Source: Paenibacillus_AR mesotrionivorans | GTDB lineage: Bacteria > Bacillota > Bacilli > Paenibacillales > NBRC-103111 | Assembly: GCF_046098205.1 (NCBI RefSeq) | Contig: NZ_JBJURJ010000012.1 | Coordinates: forward strand, 174,304-238,303 | Direction of reading: 5' to 3' | DNA: 64,000 nucleotides | In this document: piece after piece, positions 25,243-32,885 of the stretch | How the letters are laid out: each line of letters opens with the position of its first letter | Numbering within the stretch: the first letter of the stretch is position 1 | Notes under the pieces: model-generated | Database searches by the model: none | What the model was told of the DNA's origin: nothing | The model's input: the letters and a program-made list of their open reading frames with translations, nothing else | Program-made: the position numbers and the translations under genes

Positions 25243-25896
25243 ATGACCCAATTGCAGCAAGAGGCAGGTGCTGCCTTCACCCGGATGATTCTCGACCGGC
25301 ATTCCGTACGCCGCTACAAAAAAGGGGCCGTTATCCCCGAGGCGGACCTCCGGCAGATTCTGGAGATTGCCCATTTTGCCCCCTCCGCATGGAACCTTCA
25401 GCACTGGAAGCTGGCAGTGATACAGGAGCAAGCGGACAAAGAGACGCTTTTTCCCATTGCCAACAGCCAGAAGCAGGTTCTGGAGAGCGCCGTGACGGTA
25501 GCAGTGTTGGGGGATCTCCAAGCGAATCTGAACGCGAAAACGGTCTATACGCAGCTTGCTGAAGCGGGAGGCATGTCCAACGAGCTGGCAACCCGCCAGA
25601 TCGCCAACATCAATCATGTGTATGATACCAGAGGCGAGCAATTCGGCCGGGACCATGCCATGTTAAATGCGGGCCTGATCTCTATGCAGCTCATGCTGGC
25701 TGCTAAGGCGATGGGCTACGATTCCGTACCGATGACCGGCTTTGATGCCGCGGCCTTTTCCCATGCCTTCAACATTGATGCCCGGTATGTGCCGGCCATG
25801 CTGATCTCCATCGGGATTGCGGATGAGCCGACCCACCAATCACCCAGGCTGCCGCTGGAGAAGCTTATCTACCCGATCTCAGCATCCGTGGAATAG
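25243..25896 (+). CDS. Nitroreductase family protein
   Basis: A 217-residue FMN-dependent oxidoreductase. RHSVRRYKKGAVIPEADLRQILEIAHFAPSAWN, in part (about 15-50), gives the FMN-binding start, and SMQLMLAAKAMGYDSVPMTGFD (about 145-166) is the second hallmark. Such enzymes reduce nitro compounds or quinones with NAD(P)H. It is the third gene of the Rrf2-trxA operon, which points to a response to electrophiles or disulfide stress. A strong hairpin follows. Confidence 0.9.
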   Translation: MTQLQQEAGAAFTRMILDRHSVRRYKKGAVIPEADLRQILEIAHFAPSAWNLQHWKLAVIQEQADKETLFPIANSQKQVLESAVTVAVLGDLQANLNAKTVYTQLAEAGGMSNELATRQIANINHVYDTRGEQFGRDHAMLNAGLISMQLMLAAKAMGYDSVPMTGFDAAAFSHAFNIDARYVPAMLISIGIADEPTHQSPRLPLEKLIYPISASVE

Positions 25897-25903
25897 AAAA
25901 GAG

Positions 25904-25936
25904 AGCGGCGGACACGTCATAACGTGCCGCCGCTTT
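25904..25936. terminator. Bidirectional hairpin between nitroreductase and the minus-strand coiled-coil gene
   Basis: AGCGGCGG-CACGT and ACGTGCCGCCGCT pair with one bulged A around CATA. It is followed by TTTGC on the plus strand and lies between converging genes. Confidence 0.75.
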
Positions 25937-25975
25937 GCTGTGTGTGGATCCCATCACGATCTATCCTGATAGAGA

Positions 25976-26260
25976 CTAATATTGGCGGGCGCTGGAAATG
26001 GCATCCTCCAGCTCCTGAAGATTCTGCAGCACCTGCTGCTCCTGGGAGCTGTTCGCTTCGGACATCAGCTGGGTCTTGGCCTCAGCCGCCCGGCGCTCCG
26101 CTTGCTCCAGCTTGGCCCACGCGTGACGTCGGTCCTCCGGATCCGCGGAGTTTTGAGCTTTAGCCGCTTCCTCCCGGGCTTGATTGAGCTCGTGAATGGC
26201 TTCGTTGACGCTTGTGAGCACATGCTCCAGTCGCTGCTGGTGCTGAAGATATTCGGTCAT
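25976..26260 (-). CDS. Small coiled-coil protein of unknown function
   Basis: A 94-residue, charged helical protein (MTEYLQHQQRLEHVL..., then EAIHELNQAREEAAKA and EQAERRAAEAKTQL) with no membrane segment or cysteine. I do not recognise the family. AGGAGGAGACCATCC precedes the ATG at 26260, so translation is likely. It lies 93 bases downstream of hydF on the same strand and could be cotranscribed with it. The heptad-like pattern suggests dimerisation. Confidence 0.7.
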   Translation of the reverse strand: MTEYLQHQQRLEHVLTSVNEAIHELNQAREEAAKAQNSADPEDRRHAWAKLEQAERRAAEAKTQLMSEANSSQEQQVLQNLQELEDAISSARQY

Positions 26261-26353
26261 GGATGGTCTCCTCCTTATGGGACGAATGCGCAAAGCACAT
26301 ATTTAGGATGCCATATCTGCGGATGCGGCATTCTTCCCTAAAGAAAGTAATCA

Positions 26354-27586
26354 TCAGGCTTCGTCCCATTCCAACCGGGCTAAGGGAAACATATCGATGG
26401 CGCGCGGGAAAATTCCCTGTACATACGCAATCAGCACCCCGTAATTGACAATGGGGACGCCGGCATCCACCGCCTGGGCAATCCTGTGCAGCATCGATCT
26501 CCGGTTGAGCATACACGAGCCGCAATGGACGATGAGCGAATAATCGGTAATATTGCCCGGGAAGGTGTAGCCGCTGGCATGTTCGAAATGAAGCTCCTTG
26601 CCCGTATTCTGACGGATCCAACGGGGGATTTTGACCCGGCCGATATCGTCGGATTGCTGGTGGTGGGTGCAGGCCTCGGCCACCAGAATTTTATCCCCGT
26701 CCTGGAGCTTGTCCAGCGCACGGGCCCCGCGGACCAGCTCCGCCAAATCCCCCTTGTGCCTGGCAAATAAAATGGAGAAGGAGGTCAGGGGAACATCCTT
26801 TGGCGTATCTGCTGCCACCTTCAAGAACGCTTGGGAGTCGGTAATCACCAAAGCGGGTTTGGTTCCAAGGCGCTCCAAGGTCTCCTTCAATTCATATTCC
26901 TTGGTCACCACTGCGATGGCATCCGCCTCCAGGATATCCCGGATGGTCTGCTGCTGGGGGAGAATGAGCCTTCCCTTAGGAGCCGCTTTATCGATGGGAG
27001 TCACCAGCACCACAAAATCCCCGGGCCGCACCAGATCCCCTACAATCTTAAACTTGTCCTCCTCATCCGGAACTGCTTCCCCCATCGCCTTGCGCAGCTC
27101 GTTGATGCCTTTGCCGCTGGCTGCGGAGACGGCATACACTGAAAGCTCAAGTTTTTCCCGCATTTCCTTCAGAAGCGGCTCAGAGCCCGCTTCCAAATCA
27201 ATTTTGTTCAGAACGCCCAACGAAGGGATCTTCTTCTGGCGCAGATATGCCGCTAAGGATATGTCAAAATCGCTTAAGCCTTCCTCCGCGTCCACCACCA
27301 GGAGAGCCAGATCGGTTTTTTCCACTACCTCCAGCGTCTTGCGCTTCCGGAGCTCGCCAAGCTCCCCTTCATCGTCAAGCCCTGCGGTGTCAATAAAGAC
27401 CACCGGACCCAGCGGCAGGAGTTCCATGGATTTATAGACAGGATCGGTAGTGGTTCCCTTCACAGGCGAAACCACAGCGGTTTCCTGCTTGGTTATCGCG
27501 TTGATCAGACTGGACTTTCCCGCATTCCGCTTGCCGAACAGGGCAATGTGGACGCGATTGGACCGGGGGGTTGAGTTCATGCTCAT
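26354..27586 (-). CDS. hydF: [FeFe]-hydrogenase H-cluster maturation GTPase HydF
   Basis: A 410-residue protein with an N-terminal GTPase domain (P-loop GKRNAGKSS at 18-26, GTTTDP about 44-49, DTAG about 66-69, NKID about 130-133), a dimerisation domain and a C-terminal iron-sulfur domain. The cluster ligands fit HydF exactly: C306-T-H308, then 45 residues, then H354-C355-G-S-C358. HydF is the scaffold on which the two-iron subcluster is built before transfer to the hydrogenase. aspA lies 16 bases upstream. hydE, hydG and a hydrogenase are not in the window and must be elsewhere if the system works. Confidence 0.93.
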   Translation of the reverse strand: MSMNSTPRSNRVHIALFGKRNAGKSSLINAITKQETAVVSPVKGTTTDPVYKSMELLPLGPVVFIDTAGLDDEGELGELRKRKTLEVVEKTDLALLVVDAEEGLSDFDISLAAYLRQKKIPSLGVLNKIDLEAGSEPLLKEMREKLELSVYAVSAASGKGINELRKAMGEAVPDEEDKFKIVGDLVRPGDFVVLVTPIDKAAPKGRLILPQQQTIRDILEADAIAVVTKEYELKETLERLGTKPALVITDSQAFLKVAADTPKDVPLTSFSILFARHKGDLAELVRGARALDKLQDGDKILVAEACTHHQQSDDIGRVKIPRWIRQNTGKELHFEHASGYTFPGNITDYSLIVHCGSCMLNRRSMLHRIAQAVDAGVPIVNYGVLIAYVQGIFPRAIDMFPLARLEWDEA

Positions 27587-27602
27587 GATCCGGCTTCCCC
27601 TT

Positions 27603-29015
27603 TCATTTGCCCGGAATTCCGGGTTTGGTAATTTGGCGCGGGCTCAGGACCCGCTCTGCCTCCTGGGCGGTCATCAAGCCTTCGCGGATGAGAGCTTCCC
27701 GAACGGGAATGCCCTCGGACTGCGCTTGTTTGGCGATGCGCGCCGCGGCTTCGTAGCCGATATAATCCACCAGCGCCGTGGCCAAGGCGGAGGACATTTC
27801 TACCCGCGCAGCGGATACGGCGGCGTTTGCTTCCAGCCCGCGGATACACTTTTCCTCGAAAAGGGTCACAGCGCTTGTAAGCACTTCCAGCGATTCCAGA
27901 AGCGATTCCGCAATCAGAGGCGAGAAGGCGTTCAGCTCCAATTGCCCGTTCATGGCAGCCAGCGTGATAGCTGAATCATTGGCGATGACGCGCATGGCTG
28001 TTTGGCCTGTCATTTCGGCCATAACCGGGTTTACCTTGCCCGGCATAATGGAGGAGCCGGCCTGTACGGCGGGCAGCTTCAGCTCACCCAGACCTCCGGC
28101 GGGACCGGAGGCTAAGAGCCGCAGATCACCTGATATCTTCAACAGATTAACCGCAGCCGCTTTCAGCAGGCCAGACACCTCCACGAACACGTCCATGTTC
28201 TGGGTGGGGTCCATAGGGAACTCGCTGCGGGCCAGTCCCAGCCCGGAAAGCTCCTGAAGAAGCTCGGTTACGGTAAAGGTGTATTTCAGAGGCGCATTCA
28301 GCCCTGTACCGATGGCGGTTCCGCCGATATTCACCTCCCGTAGCCGCTCCTCCACCTTGTAGAGCCGCCAGCGGTCCCGGGAAATAGCCTTGGCGTAAGC
28401 CCCGAAGCCTTGTCCGGTGGTCATCGGCAGGGCGTCCATCAACTGGGTCCTCCCCAGCCTCAGCACATGGGCGAAGGCCTCCTCTTTTTCCTGGAGCGCT
28501 TCCTGGAGAGAGGCAAAAGCATTGGCCAAGGGACGCAGCAGGCGGATGGCTGCGATGCGCAGAGCGGTAGGATACACATCGTTGGTAGATTGGCCGAGGT
28601 TTACGTGGTCCAAAGGATGGACCCGATGATATTCTCCGGGCTTTCCGCCCAGCCGGAGGATGGCCAGGTTGGCCAGCACCTCGTTCACATTCATGTTGGT
28701 GGAGGTGCCTGCTCCGCCCTGGAGGGCGTCAACGGGAAAAGCGCTTTTGTAATCGCCGGACAGCACTTGGCTGCAGGAATAAAGGATGGCATCAGCTATC
28801 TCCGCCGGCAGGAGCCCCAGTTTTCGATTGGCCATGGCCGCAGCTTGTTTCACCAGAACGATAGCCGAGATCAGGCGGGGATTCACCGGCCTGCCGCTGA
28901 CAGGAAAATTGTCCATAGCCCGCCGGGTGTGGATGCCATATAAAGCGTCCGCCGGAAGGGATAAGGAGCCCAAAAGGTCGGTTTCGGTGCGGAATTCCGG
29001 ATTGGCGGTCAGCAT
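27603..29015 (-). CDS. aspA: Aspartate ammonia-lyase
   Basis: A 470-residue member of the fumarase/aspartase family with the signature GSSIMPGKVNPVMAEM and the substrate-site stretches GAGTSTNMNVNE and NLGQSTNDVYPT. The sequence fits aspartase better than fumarase, but the two are close. It splits aspartate into fumarate and ammonia. AGGAGTGGTCCC precedes the ATG. It forms an operon with hydF; aspartase genes often travel with hydrogenase-maturation genes, perhaps as an ammonia source for the bridging amine (inference). A possible extended -10 (TGGTATGAT) lies on the minus strand near 29064. Confidence 0.9.
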   Translation of the reverse strand: MLTANPEFRTETDLLGSLSLPADALYGIHTRRAMDNFPVSGRPVNPRLISAIVLVKQAAAMANRKLGLLPAEIADAILYSCSQVLSGDYKSAFPVDALQGGAGTSTNMNVNEVLANLAILRLGGKPGEYHRVHPLDHVNLGQSTNDVYPTALRIAAIRLLRPLANAFASLQEALQEKEEAFAHVLRLGRTQLMDALPMTTGQGFGAYAKAISRDRWRLYKVEERLREVNIGGTAIGTGLNAPLKYTFTVTELLQELSGLGLARSEFPMDPTQNMDVFVEVSGLLKAAAVNLLKISGDLRLLASGPAGGLGELKLPAVQAGSSIMPGKVNPVMAEMTGQTAMRVIANDSAITLAAMNGQLELNAFSPLIAESLLESLEVLTSAVTLFEEKCIRGLEANAAVSAARVEMSSALATALVDYIGYEAAARIAKQAQSEGIPVREALIREGLMTAQEAERVLSPRQITKPGIPGK

Positions 29016-29153
29016 GGGACCACTCCTATCGCATCAAAAAATGAAGGTTATTGCCTCTATCATACCAGACATGGGGGTCCGGGAGTGAGAGATGCTATAA
29101 GGTTATTTTATACCAGAATTCCCCTTGAAAAAAAGAATAAAATGAGGCGGAGT

Positions 29154-29181
29154 TTGCTTACAATTCCCAATAGTGTATGCT
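29154..29181 (+). promoter_or_regulatory. Candidate promoter of the BCKDH E3 gene
   Basis: TTGCTT (29154-29159), 16 bases, then TATGCT (29176-29181), 33 bases before the E3 start. The match is moderate. Confidence 0.45.
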
Positions 29182-29214
29182 TAGGTGATGATTAATTTTC
29201 TGGAGGGACCGCGA

Positions 29215-30636
29215 ATGACAAAGCAATATGATGTAGTGGTGCTGGGTGGCGGCACCGGCGGATATGTGGCGGCGATCCGGGCAGCCCAGCTGGGCAAATC
29301 CGTTGCCATTGTGGAGCGGGACAAGCTGGGAGGAACCTGTCTTCACCGGGGATGTATCCCCACCAAGGCGCTGCTCCGCAGTGCGGAGCTGGCCCATAGC
29401 ATGCGGGAATCCGAAAGCTTCGGCATTACTGCCGGCAGCGTGTCTGTCCATTTTCCCAAGGTGCTGGAGCGAAAGCAGCAGATTGTGGACCAGCTGCATA
29501 AGGGCGTTCAATTTTTGATGAAAAAGAACAAAATCGACGTATATACCGGCAATGGCAGGGTCATCGGACCTTCCATCTTCTCGCCGCGCAGCGGTGCGGT
29601 GGCGGTGGAGCTGCCTGATGGGGAAACGGAGAATCTGGTGCCCGCGCAGCTGATTCTGGCTACCGGCTCCCGTCCGCGCCAGCTGCCGGGACTGGAAACG
29701 GACGGGGAGCTTATCCTCAACAGCGATCATGCTCTCCAAATGGAAACCCTGCCCCGTACGATACTAATCATCGGGGGCGGTGTCATTGGTGTGGAATGGG
29801 CCTCCCTTCTCCATGATTTTGGTGTGGAGGTCACGATTGTGGAATATGGCCCGCGGCTTGTCCCTTATGAGGATGCGGACGTTTCCAAGGAGCTGGAGCG
29901 CCTGTTCAAAAAGCGTGGCATCAAGGTAATAACCGGCGCTCAGGTGCTGGCGGAAACCGTCGTGAAGGATGGGCAAGGCGTAACCTTGAAGGCAGAGCGG
30001 AACGGGGAAATGCTGGAGCTCGGCTGTGAGCGTGTCCTGGTGAGTGTGGGACGGCAGGCCAATGTAGAAGGGCTGGGGCTTGAGAATACCGATGTGAAGG
30101 TGGAACGGGGGGTTATCCGGGTAAATGAGTGGATGCAGACCGCTGAATCCCATATTTACGCCATCGGCGATGTAATAGGAGGCATGCAGCTTGCCCATGC
30201 GGCCAGCCATGAAGGGATTCTGGCGGTTGAGCATTTTGCCGGGATGAAGCCTGCCGGTTATGCCGAGCACCTGATTCCACGCTGTGTGTACGGGCGTCCG
30301 GAGATTGCCAGTGTAGGCTGGACGGAGGTTCAGGCTGTGGAGAAGGGGTACACAGTCAAAACGGGCAAATTCAGCTTTAAGGCCTTGGGCAAGGCGCTGG
30401 TCCACGGGGATGCGGACGGCTTCGTGAAGGTTGTAGCCGACAAGGAGTCGGGGGATATCCTCGGGGTGCATATGATCGGCGCCCAAGTAACGGATTTAAT
30501 CTCCGAGGCTGCCCTGGCACAGCTCTTGAACGCCACTCCCTGGGAAGTCGGCTCTGTCATCCATCCCCATCCCACCATGTCCGAGGCTTTGGCCGAAGCC
30601 ATGCTGGCTGTGGACGGGAGAATGATCAACGCTTAA
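29215..30636 (+). CDS. lpdV: Dihydrolipoyl dehydrogenase (E3) of the branched-chain 2-oxoacid dehydrogenase
   Basis: A 473-residue flavoprotein. The FAD motif GGGTGGYVAAIRAAQLG begins at residue 11, the redox disulfide is C42/C47 (GGTCLHRGCIPTK), an NAD motif GGGVIGVEWA lies at about 187-196, and the His-Glu dyad is in HPHPTMSE near the end. It reoxidises the lipoyl arm of E2. Its position ahead of E1alpha-E1beta-E2 genes assigns it to BCKDH; the second E3 at 59264 serves PDH. GGAGGGACCGCGA precedes the ATG at 29215. Another promoter lies between this gene and E1alpha. Confidence 0.92.
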   Translation: MTKQYDVVVLGGGTGGYVAAIRAAQLGKSVAIVERDKLGGTCLHRGCIPTKALLRSAELAHSMRESESFGITAGSVSVHFPKVLERKQQIVDQLHKGVQFLMKKNKIDVYTGNGRVIGPSIFSPRSGAVAVELPDGETENLVPAQLILATGSRPRQLPGLETDGELILNSDHALQMETLPRTILIIGGGVIGVEWASLLHDFGVEVTIVEYGPRLVPYEDADVSKELERLFKKRGIKVITGAQVLAETVVKDGQGVTLKAERNGEMLELGCERVLVSVGRQANVEGLGLENTDVKVERGVIRVNEWMQTAESHIYAIGDVIGGMQLAHAASHEGILAVEHFAGMKPAGYAEHLIPRCVYGRPEIASVGWTEVQAVEKGYTVKTGKFSFKALGKALVHGDADGFVKVVADKESGDILGVHMIGAQVTDLISEAALAQLLNATPWEVGSVIHPHPTMSEALAEAMLAVDGRMINA

Positions 30637-30653
30637 CACGCATCGGTACCTGA

Positions 30654-30682
30654 TTGTAATCCTCCTTGAAAAAAGCTATAAT
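30654..30682 (+). promoter_or_regulatory. Sigma-A promoter of the BCKDH E1-E2 genes
   Basis: TTGTAA (30654-30659), a 17-base spacer and a perfect TATAAT (30677-30682). It starts transcription about 85 bases before the E1alpha gene and just upstream of a FapR-like operator. Confidence 0.75.
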
Positions 30683-30699
30683 AGCCATAAGCCCAAGTC

Positions 30700-30716
30700 T
30701 TAGTACCAGGTATTAA
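30700..30716 (+). promoter_or_regulatory. FapR-like operator in the BCKDH leader
   Basis: TTAGTACCAGGTATTAA is a 17-base near-perfect dyad (TTAGTACC / GGTATTAA, one mismatch between arms). Size and half-site TTAGTACC fit the operator of FapR, the malonyl-CoA-sensing repressor of fatty-acid synthesis genes. It lies about 10 to 26 bases past the expected transcription start. Confidence 0.7.
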
Positions 30717-30773
30717 AACGGGCCAAAAAACAGGCTTGGATCAAAGCCTATTTTACGAGGAGGAATTCTCCTG

Positions 30774-31802
30774 ATGTCAATCGGACAAATCTTCAAGCAC
30801 CGGTCGTTGGGGCTGACGGATGACGCAGTCACCGGCATGTACCGCAACATGATGCGGGCCAGAAAGTTCGACGAACGCTCCTTTTTGCTGCAGCGCTCGG
30901 GCAAGATTGCTTTCCACGTGTCGGGAATCGGGCAGGAGGCCGCGCAGGTGGCGGCAGCAACCGCCCTTCATACAGATGAAGACGTATTTTTGCCATATTA
31001 CCGGGATTACGGGTTTGTGCTGACGGTGGGGATGACCATGCGGGAGCTGATGCTCTCCGTGTTTGCCAAGGCGGAGGACCCCAACAGCGGCGGCCGCCAG
31101 ATGCCGGGACACTTCGGCTGTAAACGCCTGAATATCGTGACGGGTTCGAGCCCGGTGACGACCCAGGTGCCCCATGCGGCAGGTATTGCCCTGACCAAAA
31201 AAATGCGCGGCGAACCCGGAGTTTCTTGGGTAACCTTCGGGGAAGGCTCCAGCAATCAGGGGGATTTTCACGAAGGGTCCAACTTTGCCGGAGTGCACAA
31301 GCTGCCGATGATTCTCATGTGCCAAAACAATCAATATGCCATTTCGGTGCCCACCTCCCGCCAATTGGGCGGACGTGTGGTGGACCGGGCGAAGGGCTAT
31401 GGCATGGAAGGCGTCCGGGTGGACGGCAATGACGTGCTGGAGGTCTACCGGGTGGTCAGCGAGGCGCGCAGCCGCGCAATCCGCGGCGAAGGGCCGACCT
31501 TGATCGAAGCCATGATGTACCGAATTTCCCCGCACTCCACATCGGATGACGATATGCTCTACCGGACCAAGGAGGAAGTGGAGGAAAACCGTTCGAAGGA
31601 CGGGCTTCCCCGCTTCAGGCAGTATCTGGCGGAATGCGGCTTGTGGGACGACGATAAGGAAGCGGCGCTTCAGAAGGAAATTACGGCGGAGATCAACGAC
31701 GCCACACAATATGCCGACCAGGCTCCGTATGCGCTGCCTGAGGACGCGCTGAAGCATGTTTATCTTGAACAGGCCGGGGAGGGGACGGGACAATGGCTGT
31801 AA
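30774..31802 (+). CDS. bkdAA: 2-oxoisovalerate dehydrogenase E1 alpha subunit
   Basis: A 342-residue thiamine-dependent subunit. The cofactor motif spans GEGSSNQGDFHEGSNFAGVH and ends in CQNNQYAIS; ISPHSTSDDDMLYR carries the phosphorylation-loop region. Such E1alpha subunits decarboxylate branched-chain 2-oxoacids from valine, leucine and isoleucine. Branched acyl-CoA products prime the iso/anteiso fatty acids typical of Bacillales. GAGGAGGAATTCTCCTG precedes the ATG at 30774. It overlaps E1beta by ten bases. Confidence 0.93.
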   Translation: MSIGQIFKHRSLGLTDDAVTGMYRNMMRARKFDERSFLLQRSGKIAFHVSGIGQEAAQVAAATALHTDEDVFLPYYRDYGFVLTVGMTMRELMLSVFAKAEDPNSGGRQMPGHFGCKRLNIVTGSSPVTTQVPHAAGIALTKKMRGEPGVSWVTFGEGSSNQGDFHEGSNFAGVHKLPMILMCQNNQYAISVPTSRQLGGRVVDRAKGYGMEGVRVDGNDVLEVYRVVSEARSRAIRGEGPTLIEAMMYRISPHSTSDDDMLYRTKEEVEENRSKDGLPRFRQYLAECGLWDDDKEAALQKEITAEINDATQYADQAPYALPEDALKHVYLEQAGEGTGQWL

Positions 31803-32773
31803 TTACGTATCTGGAGGGCATCCGCTCTGCCATGCAGGAGGAAATGCGCCGTGACAGCTCCGTCTTCGTTCTGGGCGAGGATGTGGGCAAGGGCGGTGTG
31901 CTGAACGCTACCAAAGGGCTGCGTGACCTGTACGGCGCAGACCGTGTGCTGGATACGCCCTTGGCGGAATCGGCCATTGCCGGAGTCGCCATCGGTGCGG
32001 CCATGTACGGTATGAGGCCTGTGGCGGAGATGCAGTTCGCCGATTTTATCCTGCCGGCCACCAACCAGATTATCAGCGAAGCGGCCAAAATCCGCTACCG
32101 CTCCAACGGGGACTGGAATTGTCCCGTTGTGATCCGGGCTCCATACGGAGCCACCGGAGGCGGTGCCTTGTACCATTCCCAATGCCCGGAATCTATCTTT
32201 TTCGGGACACCGGGTTTGAAGATTGTGGCCCCCTCCAATCCGTACGATGCCAAGGGATTAATGAAGGCGGCTATCCGGGACGAGGATCCAGTGATGTTCT
32301 TTGAGCATAAGAAGTGCTATCTGTCCATCAGCGGCGATGTGCCCGAGGAGGACTATATTGTTCCCATCGGCAAATCCAAGGTAGTCCGTGAAGGAGAGGA
32401 TATTACCATTATCTCCTACGGCCTGACGGTTCACTATGCGTTGAAGGCGGCGGAGGAGCTGGCGGCATCGGGTGTCAGCGCCCATGTTCTGGACCTGCGG
32501 ACGCTGCAGCCTCTGGACAAGGAGGGAATCCTGGAAGCCGCCCGTAAAACTGGCAAGGTGCTGATTATCCATGAGGATAATAAAACCGGCGGAGTTGGAG
32601 CCGAGGTGTCTGCCATCATTTCGGAAGAAATGTTCTACGAGCTGGACGCTCCGATTATGCGGCTGTGCGGGGCGGACATACCGGCAGTGGGCATGGCGCC
32701 TACCATCGAGAAGTTCTTCCTGCTGAACCCGGACAAGGTGAAGGAAGCCATGCTGCGGCTGGCCGAAATTTAA
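31793..32773 (+). CDS. bkdAB: 2-oxoisovalerate dehydrogenase E1 beta subunit
   Basis: A 326-residue subunit with VLGEDVGKGGVLNATKGL, DTPLAESAIAGVAIG and RAPYGATGGGALYHSQ, in line with E1beta of BCKDH (the last motif differs from the RTPFGGGVKAPELHTD form seen in the PDH copy at 56907). It pairs with E1alpha to form the alpha2beta2 decarboxylase. The ATG at 31793 overlaps the end of E1alpha. A stem-loop lies between this gene and E2. Confidence 0.93.
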   Translation: MAVITYLEGIRSAMQEEMRRDSSVFVLGEDVGKGGVLNATKGLRDLYGADRVLDTPLAESAIAGVAIGAAMYGMRPVAEMQFADFILPATNQIISEAAKIRYRSNGDWNCPVVIRAPYGATGGGALYHSQCPESIFFGTPGLKIVAPSNPYDAKGLMKAAIRDEDPVMFFEHKKCYLSISGDVPEEDYIVPIGKSKVVREGEDITIISYGLTVHYALKAAEELAASGVSAHVLDLRTLQPLDKEGILEAARKTGKVLIIHEDNKTGGVGAEVSAIISEEMFYELDAPIMRLCGADIPAVGMAPTIEKFFLLNPDKVKEAMLRLAEI

Positions 32774-32779
32774 AGCAAC

Positions 32780-32830
32780 CCCCCAAAAGTGAAATGAGGC
32801 TTCGTTGTTAAGGCCGGGTACTTTTGGGGG
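32780..32830 (+). other. Long stem-loop between BCKDH E1 beta and E2 genes
   Basis: CCCCCAAAAGT (32780-32790) and ACTTTTGGGGG (32820-32830) form a perfect 11-base-pair stem with a 29-base loop. No T-run follows. It may be an mRNA processing or stability element that sets E1:E2 ratios, or a partial terminator. Confidence 0.6.
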
Positions 32831-32885
32831 AGCCCCCGATAATTGGTTTACAGGAAAATTTAGGCACTTGGGAGGTAACAGGGGA

